Shown: positions 1 through 12,469, numbered from the stretch's first letter. The stretch is 64,000 nt of DNA from Sepioteuthis lessoniana (GCA_963585895.1 OY757939.1:53270621-53334620), one strand, 5' to 3'. Numbers and translations are program-made. The notes: generated from the letters alone by a model not told the origin.

Positions 1-1152
1 TTCACTGAAAGATGTGCGATATTTTATTTGTTTAAATACATGTTTTCCTTTTAAAAGGAAAATATATTTGTTACAAGAAAAAAAGAAAGAAATCAGTGAA
101 TGTCATTTAGCTTAAGGTTTTAAAATTCTCTGAATTTTCTTTGTTGAAATTAACCAAAGTAGAAACAGTTTTGCATTTACTGTAGAGGCCAATGTAAAAT
201 GGCTATGAAAATCTTTCTTCTTTTTTTTTTTTAAGCTTAGATGTTTTCTGTTTTGGGGTTTTGTCTTTTTTTTTAAAATCTGTTATTCTATCTAAACTTG
301 AATAGTTTGATCTCAATATTTTCTACCTGTTATAGGACTGGAAATTTCTGTGAAAAAACAGGGATTATGCTTTAACAAAAGAACTGGGTAAAAAAAAATC
401 CCATACCAGTAATAAACCTAATCTCTAGAAAGAATATAAAACCTCCTAGTTCTTTGGGAAAGTATAATTAATATATTACATATCACTAATCACTTTGATG
501 AGAATTATTAATAATACTAGCATTGTTCCCATTAAAAACTATGGGATTATTTTACCTGTAGATCAGCACTTCTGCCCATGATCAGAGTGTTGTATAGTTA
601 CACTCAGCCTTGGATCAGTGTTGCCCTCTAACATCTGTCTGAGATCAGAGCATAGCTCCCTGGCATATGGGCTCAAAACAGAGTGTAGTATCTGTTATTC
701 CTCCTTAGGATATATATAAAAGTATAATACTGATATTATGAAAGTAAATTAAAAAAAAACTATTAAATAAAATAGATTTATAAGATTATTTTAATGTACT
801 TTATATTGACAAAATTTGGGCCAAAAATTAATGATACAAAATACAAAAACCAAATAGATAATGAAATAAGATTTGTCTGATTTCTTTTCTTTTTTTAATT
901 AAATCTTTGGTCCAAATTCTTTCAATTTTGAGGCTGAAAGCGAAGCTTTTTGCAATGTATTGACAAACTTGTATCACTACTGAGGAATAAGAAATTCTGT
1001 TGCTGTAAGGCAAGGTGTTTTTAGCAAACACATCTAACAAAGAAAATTCTTATTACTATGTAGCAAGACTGAGTTGCATGACCAATATATATGTAAGCTC
1101 ACATTGTGTTTTATACATAAGTAGATTTTATTATTATCATTATTATAAAGTA
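1..1152. other. AT-rich sequence without recognisable gene
   Basis: AT-rich DNA with short A and T runs. I see no open frame with protein-like composition, no repeat family shared with the rest of the window, and no RNA gene. Confidence 0.6.
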
Positions 1153-1408
1153 CTGGGCCATTGGCCTAATGAGTAGAGTGTTCGCCAATGGTCCGGGAGA
1201 CCGGGGTTCAATCCCAGGTCGAGTCATACCAAAGACTCAGAAAATGATACTTGATGCCACTTTGCTTAACACTCAGCATTATAAGGTAAGGATCAAGGGT
1301 AAAGAGGAGCAATCCAAGGAATGGAATAGCGCCCTCCCCTACACCTCAGTGTAGTAGCTATTGAAAAGGGAGCCTTTGGGTCACCTTCAACTAAAGCCGC
1401 CAACTTTA
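1153..1408 (+). mobile_element. SINE A copy 1 (tRNA-headed, full length)
   Basis: The head carries an A-box-like segment (TGGCCTAATGAGTAGAG) and a B-box-like segment (GGTTCAATCCC). A body follows, ending in the family tail that reads 'gccaacttta'. The tail runs straight into an (ATT)n tract. The same head, body and tail recur at 29.5, 50.0, 54.7 and 60.7 kb, which defines the family. It is a tRNA-derived retroposon by structure, and the tRNA of origin is not certain. Confidence 0.85.

Positions 1409-1454
<46 letters not shown>
1408..1454. repeat. (ATT)n microsatellite at SINE 3' end
   Basis: About 15 ATT units directly abut the tail of SINE A copy 1. They probably grew from the 3' simple-repeat terminus of the SINE. 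Confidence 0.9.
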
Positions 1455-1457
<3 letters not shown>

Positions 1458-1867
1458 ACAACAAAATTGTTGCAATTATTTCATTTTTCTTTTGATATTT
1501 TTTAAATGTTACTTTCACTTTTATCATCATTGATTGTAGAAAAATAAACTCACCTTACATTTTCTTTAGCAAAACTTTATTGAAATTTAAATTCCATTTT
1601 CCTTGAAAAATTGTTGTTAAAGAATGAATAAATGAATAGATAAGAACTCCCAAATTGCTTTTGGTTTAACCCTTTGAACCCAGGCTAAGTACTATTTAAT
1701 CATACACCATAAGCCCAATATTTTAGGCTGAGGACTATTTAACTATACACCATAAGTCCAATATTTCAGTCTAAGGGAGATTACACCATCTACTAACAAT
1801 AAGAGGCTTAACATTTTCTTTTTAATAGAATAAACGGATAGCATTAAAATAAAATATCTACTTTGTA

Positions 1868-2080
1868 GTGGGAGTCCTCATGGTGTCGTAGCTAATGTAC
1901 TCAACTCCAATATTATAGTAAGCATGTTCAAACTCTAGTCATGCTATTACATTCACTTTCAGACTAATACCCTTGGGAAAAGTATGAACCCCCTTATCCC
2001 CCCAGCTATGGGTTAAATAGTACCACTAATGCCCTTTTATAAGGATGGCTTTAAATAACCCACTAAGGTTGATATGCCAT
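1868..2080 (+). mobile_element. SINE C copy 1 (old)
   Basis: A diverged head (GTCCTCATGGTGTCGTAGC) is followed by the shared central domain (CCCTTGGGAAAAGTATGAA and AGCTATGGGTTAAATAGTA). The tail has 'ttaaataaccc' and 'ggttgatatgcc', the SINE C and element-X stem-loop. The divergence suggests an old copy. Confidence 0.8.
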
Positions 2081-2084
2081 GCTA

Positions 2085-4280
2085 GTGCAAAGTGTCAAAA
2101 AAGTGTTTTGTGTTTTTTAGGGTTTTTTTTTTATATATGTGAATTTTATGAGCTCAGGTACAGGATATCTATTGACAATTGGTTAGGGGTTCAAATGATT
2201 AACCTAACTGAGCTAACTTTTGATGCAAATATAATTCTTTACAAAAAAATTAAATTCAGATTTCTTATCGATTTAAATTAATTCTGTCACTTCTACCCAC
2301 CATTTTTATTTAAACTTTTGAGCTAAGTAAAGCAAAACTATGCAATCTTTTAAATTCTCTTAAAGTATTTATTTATTAAAAAAAGAAATAATGTCCATAA
2401 TAATTCAAAATTTACCATTTTTTCTTCCATCTAAATTTCAGAAATAAAGAGTCACTATTATTTACAGTTTATATGTCTTGCACTATTTTCCTTGTCTTTG
2501 TTGTTGTCTTAACATTTCAGCTGTTTTACTTTCCAGCCTTCTTTAGGCCTCTTCTGAAAAAGGTCAGAGGGTACAGTGGCTGAAACATTATGAATATGAC
2601 ATTGTAGGTGAGGAAAATAGTCTGAGACATGTAAATAGTGTAAATAATGTTTTTCCTTGTTTTTAAAAAATATTTTAAGAATTTATCTCTTAAAAGATTT
2701 ATTGTAAATAAGAATTGGCTCAGGTAGTAAATAAAGCTTAAATATATTCTTATATTCTAAGCAATCTCTAATTTTTGGATGCCAAAAAACAAAACACTTG
2801 CTTCACAGTTTACAACTCTTCAGCAGCTCTATTTTGGAATCTTACTACCCAAGAGTGACACTTAAAAAGTATATTGACTTTGTAAAGCATTGCTGCCATT
2901 AATCGGATGAAGGAAAATCTCCGAAGCCTACATGAGAATTTATGCATTAATACAAAGTCTTAATGCCATTATATTTACCTGCCTTCAGGCTCTTCTTCGA
3001 GCTGAATGCTGGACTTTTAATAAAGACACATCATCAATAATGTTCCTGGATCCATCAAGGGTTCATCCCAGCAATGACAATCTCACCTACTTAATCCTAA
3101 GCCACTTGGTGGCTTTTTCATCAAACTGTTCTTATTTCCCTGCTCCCTACAGTTCCTGTTATACTAAATCTAGCTGTGGCCCTGCAGAATGAGTATCATG
3201 CAAACCCGAACAACCCTCTTCTATTGGCTCACACAAGCCTCACCAGCTCTGTAATGTTCCACCAGTTCCTGGTATGTAGCAAACTACTTGTCATTAACTT
3301 CTTTTGGATGCTCTTCCCATAAAATTAAAACAACCAAAATAGAATAAATATGGCAATCAAAATTTGCATAACAAGAAATGAAATTTGATTTTATGGTTCC
3401 AAAAATTATTAACCTCTCACAACTGATACTATGTACCACTTTTAGACATCCGTGAAAAATCTGCAGCAAAATCGGGGTACAAAATAGAAAAAGGCTTACT
3501 TGCTAAGGATGGGTAACATAGCCATGTAGTTTTACCATTGTTTAGAAGAGGATCAGAGACATCCTTACTCTTCAAAGAGCCAAAAAGAGATTGTGGATGG
3601 GGTTTTGTAATTGTCACGTGACACCTCCCTGCCAGCAGACATACAAATTATCTTAGGGAAATAATTATTTATTATATCCCTACTCAATAAAGACAAATGA
3701 CTTTAGAATACACTATAAATTGAGTAGAATTTTAACTTTATCTAATGAAAAGCTGGTTTTATTGAGTGAATATTGATTTTTCTTTTGAAAGCTTCCTTTC
3801 TTTTTATTCTGTTCATTTCTTTTAGGTCACATTCTCTTATTTTCCTAAATTAAAGTCCAAGAAGTAAAGTATAGTCAGTGATATTGTCAAATTCAGTAAA
3901 AAAGAAGAAAGGACTTACTCAAAATAGAATGGCTCAATTTAGTTTTTTCTTTTATCTTTGGGATTCGGTTGAGCCACTTAGAAAATTTCAGTTTTTTTTC
4001 TTTTTCTTTACTTTTTTTTTTTTTTTTTTTTTGGTGGGGGTTCTAACTCTCACTCTTTCTCACTATCCTCTCTTGTGGGGCAGAAACAAACAAACAAAAA
4101 AATATTTAGAAGACAAGGGAGATCACTCTAACTAACTAAATTATCATAATCTTATTGATTTGAGACAAATGTTAAAGTATGATTTTAACAGGAACCGCAA
4201 TCAAGTGATTGTTTGCATTTACAGTTTGGTTTTCATTACTTTTTGTTTGCTCTTAAATTTCTTAGGTCATTAAGTATTTA
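2085..4280. other. Gene-free stretch; weak minus-strand exon candidate only
   Basis: No repeat family seen elsewhere in the window is evident. A minus-strand open segment at 3500-3628 has protein-like composition and AG/GT flanks (see findings), but it is too short to call a gene. A run of T lies near 4010-4030. Confidence 0.5.
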
Positions 4281-4282
4281 TT

Positions 4283-4395
4283 TACTAAGCTTACTTTAGC
4301 TGTAGCAGAAGGCCAGAAGTATGGGAGCATCCTGTGAGAATCACACTCACTTGTAATGGGTTGGCTAGCCTAGTTTTATGACAATTGCACAACAT
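4283..4395 (-). mobile_element. SINE D fragment
   Basis: On the minus strand it carries a tRNA B-box-like segment followed by 'agtatg' and the 'ggcc..gccaaa..aagctta' body that also occurs at 6.2, 12.2, 21.0, 30.5 and 62.2 kb. The copy is diverged and incomplete. Confidence 0.55.
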
Positions 4396-4634
4396 GACAT
4401 GCCCTGGGTTAAGAAATAAGTGTAAATTCCTGTTTAATTTAGAACTCAGGTTTGTGTCTTAAAATTTTAACCGAACATATATGGAGATATATAATATTAA
4501 AAGAACATAAAACAAATCACATTTTTCCTTGTTTCAGGTTTGTACCTCTAAGAATGATGTTTTGTTTCTAGACATCAAAATGCAATTAGCCAAATCTGCA
4601 GTCCACCTGTAGACATACAAAGCATTTATCATTT

Positions 4635-4658
4635 ATATATATATATATATATATATAG
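4635..4658. repeat. (AT)n microsatellite
   Basis: Uninterrupted AT dinucleotide tract. Confidence 0.9.
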
Positions 4659-4801
4659 TCAGATATGTCTATAAATAGTTATCACTATCAATGATCATGC
4701 ATAAACATAAAATAACCATAACTCCAAAACACTTATTCTGATGAACACACAGGCAAGAAACTGACTGTTAACAAGCACCATTGACTATTTCTACACCAAC
4801 C

Positions 4802-4829
4802 AATATATATATATATATATATATATATA
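4802..4829. repeat. (AT)n microsatellite
   Basis: Uninterrupted AT dinucleotide tract. Confidence 0.9.
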
Positions 4830-5044
4830 GTTCTCTTTGTTTGTTTTCTTTCTTAGATATGAAGCTCTGTTAGTCACTATTATTAATAAATGTGACTATA
4901 AAATAAATAAAGAGAAATATATATACTCTTAGCACAACTAGAATGTAAAAACAGTAACAAAAAATTATGACACCGACCAATCAGAGACAATGCTACTGAG
5001 TGGCTTTATAGATGTTATTTAATCCTCTGCAATATCATGCATTC

Positions 5045-5135
5045 TCTTGTAGCTGAGTTGGTAAAGCAGCTGGTTCATAGAACTAGAGAGAAAGGGACCT
5101 GAGTTGGAATCTCACTTGGAGCTTATTCTTTATTC
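5045..5135 (+). mobile_element. Isolated tRNA-like SINE head
   Basis: TAGCTGAGTTGGTAAAGC resembles a tRNA D-arm/A-box, and 'gagttggaatctc' follows at B-box spacing. The rest does not fold as a functional tRNA by eye, and no SINE A-D body follows. I read it as a relic of a further tRNA-derived SINE. Confidence 0.45.
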
Positions 5136-5235
5136 TTGTTTATGATTTGCCGTCATAGAAGTGATGACTTAAGTGAGTTGCAATAAAAGTAGAATTAAGT
5201 AGATGATGGATAATACTAGTCAAAATTATTCAGGT

Positions 5236-5457
5236 GAGTCCCAGTGGCATAGTGGCTTAAGTGATAGACTGTGACATTCTAGTAAACAAGTCATGCTATT
5301 ATGTTCACTTTTAGACTAATAGCCTTGGGAAAAGTGTGAACCCCTTTTATCTCCCTGCAGCTACGGGTTGAATAGTATCACTACTGTTTTTCGCCAAGGA
5401 TGACTTTGGCATTAAATAACCCACAAAGGTTGATATGCTTAAACAAAGAAACCAACC
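5236..5457 (+). mobile_element. SINE C copy 2
   Basis: The head (GAGTCCCAGTGGCATAGTGG) is followed by the shared central domain near 5325-5380. The stem-loop tail (GGCATTAAATAACC, then GGTTGATATGC) and an A-rich end complete it. Confidence 0.8.
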
Positions 5458-5927
5458 CACCAAAATTGTTCATGATTTATTGTTTAGTTCTTCATTTTTA
5501 TTCAGTGAAAATACAAACTGCTTACGTAACTATTGTTTATGTCTTTCTATCATGTGTCTAAATAAAAGAATGAAAAATCCCCAGGGAATATTAATTTTGA
5601 TTTCAAAAGATGAATAAATAAGTCTATTATTATATTCTTCAAGCTTAAGAAGAAAATCTTCACTTAAATATGAAATTAAAAATGAGCTTTACATATTACA
5701 TGATTAATATGCCAGAAATCATTTCGGTAATTAAATCTTATTTCGTATTCTTGATGTTGTCTTGATAGAATGTATGATCACTTATCTACAGAATCTGATC
5801 TTTACTTTAAAAAGTGAATGCTGGAAAACCAACACAGGTCTAATTTAGAATTTCCCCTAATACTTGGTGTGCTAGAATGGATTGGTCCAATTGGTATACT
5901 AGTTATGATCATTTACTCAGCTTAGTT

Positions 5928-6216
5928 TGAGCCACTCGTGGTATAACAGTTATTGTAGTAGGAAATGGACTCAGTGACCCAAGTTCAAATCCTGGACGAG
6001 GCTGTTTGCATTTCACATAGCACTGATACTCTTGGAAAAGGTAGGAATCCAATTGTTCTTCCCCCTGATATGACTAAATAGTAAGACAGACTGGGCTCTA
6101 TAGCCTTGGTATGACAGTCTAAGAGAAAAAAAACACTGAATTCAAACCTGCTAAACTCCACTTAGAAAGTTACCTTGTGTCACATCCTGCTGGGAATGGA
6201 GGGGTTCGGTAAATAC
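5928..6216 (+). mobile_element. SINE B copy 1
   Basis: The B-box-like segment 'gttcaaatcctgg' and the shared central domain are followed by the family B body (CAGACTGGGCTCTATAGCC) and tail ('cttgtgtcacatcctgc', then 'ggaggggttcggtaaata'). It is moderately diverged. A SINE D fragment lies directly downstream. Confidence 0.8.
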
Positions 6217-6219
6217 ATA

Positions 6220-6425
6220 CTTAGCTTAACTTAGTTTGGCACAAGGCTGCAAGTATGGGGCACCTAGTGAGAATCAAACTCTCTAACAATTAATCATCAC
6301 TCGACTTGAGATATCCAAAAAACTTAAGTGCTACTTAGATTTTCCTCAAAACTACAGCACCTTGTAAGAATCATGCTCACTAGTCATTAGTAATTGGTTT
6401 ACAGGATTAACTTGCTCACCATTTT
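6220..6425 (-). mobile_element. SINE D fragments, two in tandem
   Basis: Two minus-strand D-type pieces, near 6222-6300 and 6345-6425, each contain a 'gagaatcaaactc'-like reverse B-box. The first also has the 'ggcacaaggc' body. Both are degraded. Confidence 0.5.
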
Positions 6426-6429
6426 TTTT

Positions 6430-7324
6430 GGTGGAGGTGGGCTCAAAGATAAAGAAGTTTTTTTCTTTTTCTTTCCCCTGACAACAGCCGAAGAATAGAT
6501 TCATCTCAATGTTAGATTACTGTTGTGGTTTTCAGATAAAACCGGTGGAAGAACAACTCAAACAACGGTTGATAGGTGAACGTTATTGTATTAGCAGAAA
6601 AAAGGAAGTCATACAAAAGAAGTACTAGCTGTTCTCGGCTTGCAGTCTGTCTGTCAAATGTCTCCCCGAGCGAACTAACTCGGAGAATATGTTTAGGTTG
6701 GACGAGTCGATCTTTGGGGTATGGTAGGATATATCCCCATAACAATTACCAACATCAAAAGTACGAAAAAAGAGATTTTTGTCTAAATGATTTTCTGGCT
6801 TAAAAATGTTTGCAATGTTTTTAAGTTTCTTGAAGAAAAATTCTGAAGAAACATTGAAATATAATAGACCAAGAGGAGGGCCAAATTTATTGATAAAAAA
6901 ATCCTAATACTGAGGGAGAACAGAAATAACTGAATCTTTACTTTTGTAGGTTCCATAGTTTGTTCATTGTAGTAAAAAAAAATTGTTTTTTTTAATATTA
7001 TGTAAAATGGCAATTCTAGAAGGTTATGGAAAAAACATAAACAAATCGGGACAATGGATGCAAATTGATGTTATTCAAAAATTTAATAATACCAATAAAA
7101 AATTATGACACTGAAAACTGCAGTGACAGATGAGGGTGAAAACTGGCTTAAACAAAGAAAAATCTTCAAAATTAAAATCTGGGAATGCAATTATGTCTGA
7201 AAAAAGGCATGAGACCATATTGGGAACTATTTAGTATTTGACTCCATGTGTGAAGTGAGAGAAAAAAAATTGTAACTATAGTTTAAATTTAGATGCTTAA
7301 CTATAGACATAAACCAAGCCCAAG

Positions 7325-7381
<57 letters not shown>

Positions 7382-9375
7382 GTAGACTTCTGTTATTATG
7401 GCATCCTCAGGGATTTAATAGTGCTGTTATAATAAGTTTGATAGGCGGATATTATGCACAGCGTATTAATAAGCAAAAACCCCAAAGCACAGATAAAAAG
7501 GACCTTTTTTTTTTTTTAATTACCCTTTCGTTGTCAGTTACTGCATATACAGTTCATGTATCATAGAGTGTAGAAGACATAATGTCATATTTGATAATAT
7601 ATATCTACTTACATTTCATTCTATGATAATCATTATAAAAGCTCTATTAATTGATAAGCCTTTTCTTTAGAATTTCTTTTTAGATTTCTGTGTTAATTTA
7701 GATAGCATTATTTCAATGGTTTATTGATTGTAATTTTCAAAAACACGTTATGAAAATTTCATGTATTGTTACTTATTACTACTCTCTAATTGTTGTCTTT
7801 TGAGAATTTAAAAAACATACACATTGTTAGAATATGTGTTATTTGATAGCTCAATTAGAATGAGTGATGTTGCAATGAGAGCTTACTGTATATATGTCCT
7901 TACTTGTAACATCAGATTAGTTTATCTTTCATATTTTTGTTGCTTTTTATCAGATATAAGAAAAAATGTAACCACATGATTAAGTTTTAACTTTGTCTGC
8001 CAATAATTCACTGTATTGTGCTTCTATGCAAACAAATTGAGACCTTTTTTAAAACAAGAACCAACATTTTTATGTGGGGGTTGATGCAAAAAGTATCCTC
8101 TTTTCATCAGCATATTTCCTCAGGTCTCAGGGTGTAACATTGACTCTATTATTAGTATAACAGGAAGGTGCTGTCTGCAAAACAGATCTCCAAGAACTAG
8201 ACTTCCTGTAAAGAAAGAGAAAGGTCTTTTTTTGCTTTCCAATGTATAAGTTTTTGTAGCCAAAGTTTCATTCATGTCAGATATAAAATGTGGCTTTGTC
8301 AGGGACAGCCTCTTTATTTCTGGTTCAAGATGGTCACTTCATTTGTAAAAAAAAAAAGTAACAAAGAAAAGCAACAAAATAAAGAAAGATAAACTTGTTT
8401 AAAATTTGATAGTAATTAGAAAACTACAAAAATTCAGATGATTTTAAGTCCTATTTCTGAGAACTAGTCAAGAAAAAATATATATTCAAGAAGTTTAGTC
8501 TATTAATTTTAAAATGCTATTTCTCAATATTTTTAGCATAGTCACCAATGACTGCTATGTTGATGGCTAATGGTCAGATGAGGAGAGAAAAACACAACTC
8601 GACCATAAGACTGTGTTGCTTTATTCTCTCTATCCAGTCTCTGAGGCTATGAAAGCAGAAAAAAAAAAGGATAACAGACTACATATGTGGGCTGGCTTCT
8701 TCATTCTTTTAAGGAACCATTCTCTGTTTATGAGAATGTTTGTCTCCTCACATACCCAGCCACCAAAAGAGAAAAAGAGAGGCAGAATCATGAATTCCAT
8801 CATCTTAATTCTGGGTTAACAGAACACCCCATTGCCACTTCTGCCTCACGTGAGTGACATCAGCCATCCCCCTTCCCACGTCACCACTTAGGTGGCTCAT
8901 GACCTTGGCAAGACTGAGTCCAGGGTGATAGATCAAGCATATCTGGTTACACATAACTCACTGGAAGAGATGTTGAACTTATGCAACTTGTTTTTCTTCC
9001 AGCTGATGGGATTTTTTTTTTTTTTGTTGATTACTTATCTATTTGTTCCTTGGTACCATCTGATTACAATGCTACAATTAATTTAGAAAATTGTGACAGA
9101 ATTACAACAGAAGATATTTTACTGTTAGCTATTTGGGATTTTTTTTTAAATTGGGAATTATATTTTAGAGAGAATAAAAGTAATTCTAAAAATTACAAAA
9201 AAATACTTTTAGGTAATCAGTCTTTGATTTACAAATAAGAAAGTGTGATAGATATTGTAGATATGTCAGTGTTAATTACATCATCTTCAAAACATTTTAT
9301 CGGATCTTATTAACGGGAAAATATTTTGAAAATTCAATACATATCAATAATGTACACTTTTCTATTTAACTATTT
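6430..9375. other. Gene-free stretch with AT tract at 7327-7373
   Basis: AT-rich, with no transposon protein homology seen. A denser, higher-GC piece near 8560-8960 has no recognised function. A long AT tract lies at 7327-7373. Confidence 0.5.
7327..7374. repeat. (AT)n microsatellite
   Basis: About 23 AT units. Confidence 0.95.
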
Positions 9376-9390
9376 ATCATTGATTATAAG

Positions 9391-9686
9391 GAGGAGGTGC
9401 CCGTGGTGTAATGGTTATCGTCACAGGATATGGACATGGCGATATGAGTTCAATTCCTGGACAAGACTGATTGCATGTCACATAGCACTAATACCCTTGG
9501 GAAAGGTATGAATCCAATTATTCTCCCTCCAGCTATGGGTAAATAGTAGGGCAGACTAGGTTCTTCAGCCTTGGTGAGGCAACTAGTCTAGGAGAAGGAA
9601 AAATCTGAATTCAAACCTGCTAAACTCCGCTTTAAAAATTGACCTTGTGTCATATCCTGCCCGAGCGGAGGGGTTGGGTAAATAGG
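9391..9686 (+). mobile_element. SINE B copy 2, full length with perfect 15-bp TSD
   Basis: The tRNA-like head (GTGCCCGTGGTGTAATGG and 'gttcaattcctgg') is followed by the shared central domain, the B body and the tail 'ggaggggttgggtaaata'. It is flanked by a perfect 15-bp target-site duplication, atcattgattataag, at 9376-9390 and 9687-9701. The duplication and complete structure show a fairly recent insertion by LINE-type target-primed reverse transcription. Confidence 0.95.
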
Positions 9687-9799
9687 ATCATTGATTATAA
9701 GCAAATATAACTTTTAGAATTACTTTCATCTTCTTTTTACACTTATTATTGGATGGGGCAGGAGTCTTTAATTGTATGTATATATGCATCTATTTGGGC

Positions 9800-9855
<56 letters not shown>
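9800..9855. repeat. (AT)n microsatellite
   Basis: About 28 AT units. Confidence 0.95.
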
Positions 9856-9856
<1 letters not shown>

Positions 9857-10904
9857 AAATAAATGTTGATATGCATTTAAAAGTTGCATTTGCAAAATCT
9901 GGGAGGAAATAAATGAAGCTTTTGGGGTACTCTTAAGATTCTATGAGGGTTGACATGGCCACCAGGGTTAGAAATGTGAACAAGATATATTATTACCCCA
10001 CCCCCAACCAAAGAGCAAAAATAATGTTTGAAGTATTGTCTACCATTTTAAGAATAAGATTCCAAGTCTTGTTCAGACAGTTGATCTATTTCAATACATT
10101 CTTCATGTTGTTACACAATGTTTTGGCCGACTTATTTTTTTGCCTGTTTCTGGTACAAGATTCATAAGACTAGAAGGAGAAAAAAAAAGTCTTTTTCTTT
10201 TTTTTTTTTTAATGGATTGTATACCTGATGAAGGTCAGAGAATTGGTTGGCTGAAATATTGTAGTAACCTCATCAAGAACATAAAGGAGTCCAAACAAGA
10301 TTTGCAACAGTTGAAATAAGCAAAAATTTTCTTTTATTCTCAAAACAAAAATGACCAGCAAACATTGGAATGTATTTAAAGTATCAAAAGTATTTTCATT
10401 GTTTAATCAACGGAGACTTCCTGGGTAACTTATTGACAACTTCTATACATTGTTTTTATTTCTATTCCTTTTAAAAGGTTATATAATCATTACGCATATG
10501 ATATCATTTAATGACCCTACCTCTTCTGAAAATTTTGGGGGCCCTTGGGGGTTGGGTTCTTGTGTTTAAAACCATCATCATCGATAACTGATGGTCATCA
10601 ACCTTTGGGCTTTGTTTCAAAGAACAAATCACCACCCTTAAAATGTTTAAACAAGTTCTTGCTGTTACTGTCAGATATTGTTTCTTATCTTTTCACTTCC
10701 CAAATTCTACAAGCAGCTGCTGTGGTTTTGAGGCCCAGTTTAAAATAATGCCTCAAAATTGTCAGAATTTCTACACATTCTGCAGTTATATCATCTCAAG
10801 AAAAAAAAAGGTACAACTAATTCATATTGATAATGATATAATATACATTATAATATTTGTAATAATATTAATTACTATTTATAAAGTGGAGCAATACATA
10901 CTCG

Positions 10905-11150
10905 GAGGGTGTCCTCGTGGTGTAATGGTTAAAGTGATGGACTGCGGAATCGTAGTAAGCGAGTTCATACTCCAGTCGCGCTATTATGTTCACTTTCGGG
11001 CAAATACCCTTGGGAAAGGTATGAACCTCCTTATCCTCCCAGCTATGGGTTAAATAGTACCACTACTGTTCTTCTAGGAGAATAGCTTTGGCATTAAATA
11101 ACCTACAAAGAGTTGATATGCCATTTTAACAAAGAAACCAAAACCAATAC
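10905..11150 (+). mobile_element. SINE C copy 3, full length
   Basis: The head (GTCCTCGTGGTGTAATGG, then 'gcgagttc') visually resembles a tRNA-Ser 5' half. The shared central domain and the GGCATTAAATAACC stem-loop tail follow, then an A-rich end. It retains CpGs lost in older copies. Confidence 0.9.
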
Positions 11151-11233
11151 ATACTCTTTAGATGTGTACAGGAAATCAGCTTTGTAGTAAGGACTGCAAA
11201 AGATGAAAATATTTTCATACGCCCTAATTAGGA

Positions 11234-11885
11234 TACAAGTGTGACTCAAAAGTTTTGCCATCTTTTGATAACTTATTTGCTTTATTTGTCAAGTTACAAC
11301 AAAAGTAGCATTCAGATACCTAGTATTCAAAGTAGATACCATTGTGTTACACTGTAGTTGTAGACGCCATTGTGTTACACTGTCTGAAGCCAGTTTTTGT
11401 CCTTGAGGCAAAGAACCCCATCATTGAAGCTTCCACCTCCTTTTGGTTTTTGAAGTATTCCAAGTACAAGAAATGAGTCATGGATCAGAACAAGTAATAA
11501 TCCAAGGGAGTTAGGTCTGGACTATACGCTGAGTGTGGTATCAGTTCAATTCCCTCAAATTCCTTGGTTGGGGGTGGCCTCATGGTGTAATGGTTAAAAG
11601 CGCTGGTCTGTGGAATCATAGTAAGTGAGTTTGAAATCCAGTCATGCTATTACGTTCACTTTCAGACAAATACCCTTGGGAAAGGTATGAACTCCCTTAT
11701 CCCTCCAGCAATGGGTTAAATAGCATCACTGCTGTTCTTCTTGAACTATGGCTTTGGCATTAAATAACCCTTGAAGGTTGATATGCCATTAAACAAAGAA
11801 ACCCTAAGAAAGAAACTCAAATTCCAGGAGATTATTCCAGAAAGCATGTATGCAAATATTGCAAAACTTTTAGTATTTAGTATGT
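11234..11885 (-). mobile_element. mariner relic with internal deletion, split by a SINE
   Basis: Read on the minus strand, 11553 to 11340 gives the C-terminal part of a mariner transposase, with HSAYSPDLTPLDYYLF (the catalytic-domain HPxYSPDLAPxDYxLF signature of mariner family DDD transposases), then a stop and FASRTKTGFRQCNTM. Inverted ends are visible: 'caaaagttttgcc' near 11249 and 'gcaaaactttt' near 11860. The N-terminal part, with the first two catalytic aspartates, is missing. A SINE C copy sits at 11564-11815 inside the element with a 10-bp TSD (ctcaaattcc), so the mariner is older. Stops and the deletion make it a non-functional fossil. Confidence 0.8.
11564..11815 (+). mobile_element. 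SINE C copy 4 nested in mariner, TSD ctcaaattcc
   Basis: Full C structure of head, shared central domain and stem-loop tail. The 10-bp duplication at 11554-11563 and 11816-11825 lies within the mariner relic. Confidence 0.9.
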
Positions 11886-12149
11886 AGTATTTAGAATAAT
11901 GAGCAAAAGTTGGTAAGAAAAAAAAAAAGAAAATACTTTTGATACACTCTTATATAAACTCAAAAAAATGAAAAGTGTAATTTAGTAATTTGTCTTATTT
12001 CACATATAAATGACTAAAAAATTTCCTCCACTCAATTCAGAATAATCCTGGTGGCCTTGATAACCACTTTTAACATACAAGGGAAAATTAGTTGCAATGT
12101 TAAGCGAATAAATTGGTAAAATATTTACATTTCTGTATATGTCAGTATT

Positions 12150-12215
12150 TACTAAGCTGAGCCTAGTTTGACACAAGGCCACAATAGTGAGGATTGAATC
12201 CATTAGACTAGTTTG
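12150..12215 (-). mobile_element. SINE D fragment
   Basis: 'aagctgagcctagtttgaca' is followed by 'caaggcc' and 'gattgaatcc', the reverse of the D body and B-box. Confidence 0.45.
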
Positions 12216-12453
12216 CAAGGTATACTTGCTACTTTCCCCCTAAATTCTCTATATGTATTTGTGTATCTTAAAAATCTGTTGTCATTTCTTGATTAGGCTA
12301 ATTTTTCTAGATCCTGATTCTTGATATTGTTGAAAGAGAAAAGAATTTCTCTCTCTTTTATCTTTATCTAATTTGTTTAAATAATCAGATAATTTCTTTA
12401 GAATAGACAAGGCGAAGTTTCTGTCTTTTATGAATTCATGCTTAAGCTTTTTT

Positions 12454-12469
12454 CTCTCACTTTGTTTTG

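Noticed and set aside
1153..1230. tRNA gene, from A-box and B-box matches
   Set aside because: The acceptor and anticodon stems do not pair convincingly and the same unit recurs with a fixed SINE body and tail. The same reasoning applies to all B, C and D heads.
2932..3192. 86-codon ORF with cysteine-rich end
   Set aside because: No signal of a domain or secretion motif beyond chance and no supporting splice structure.
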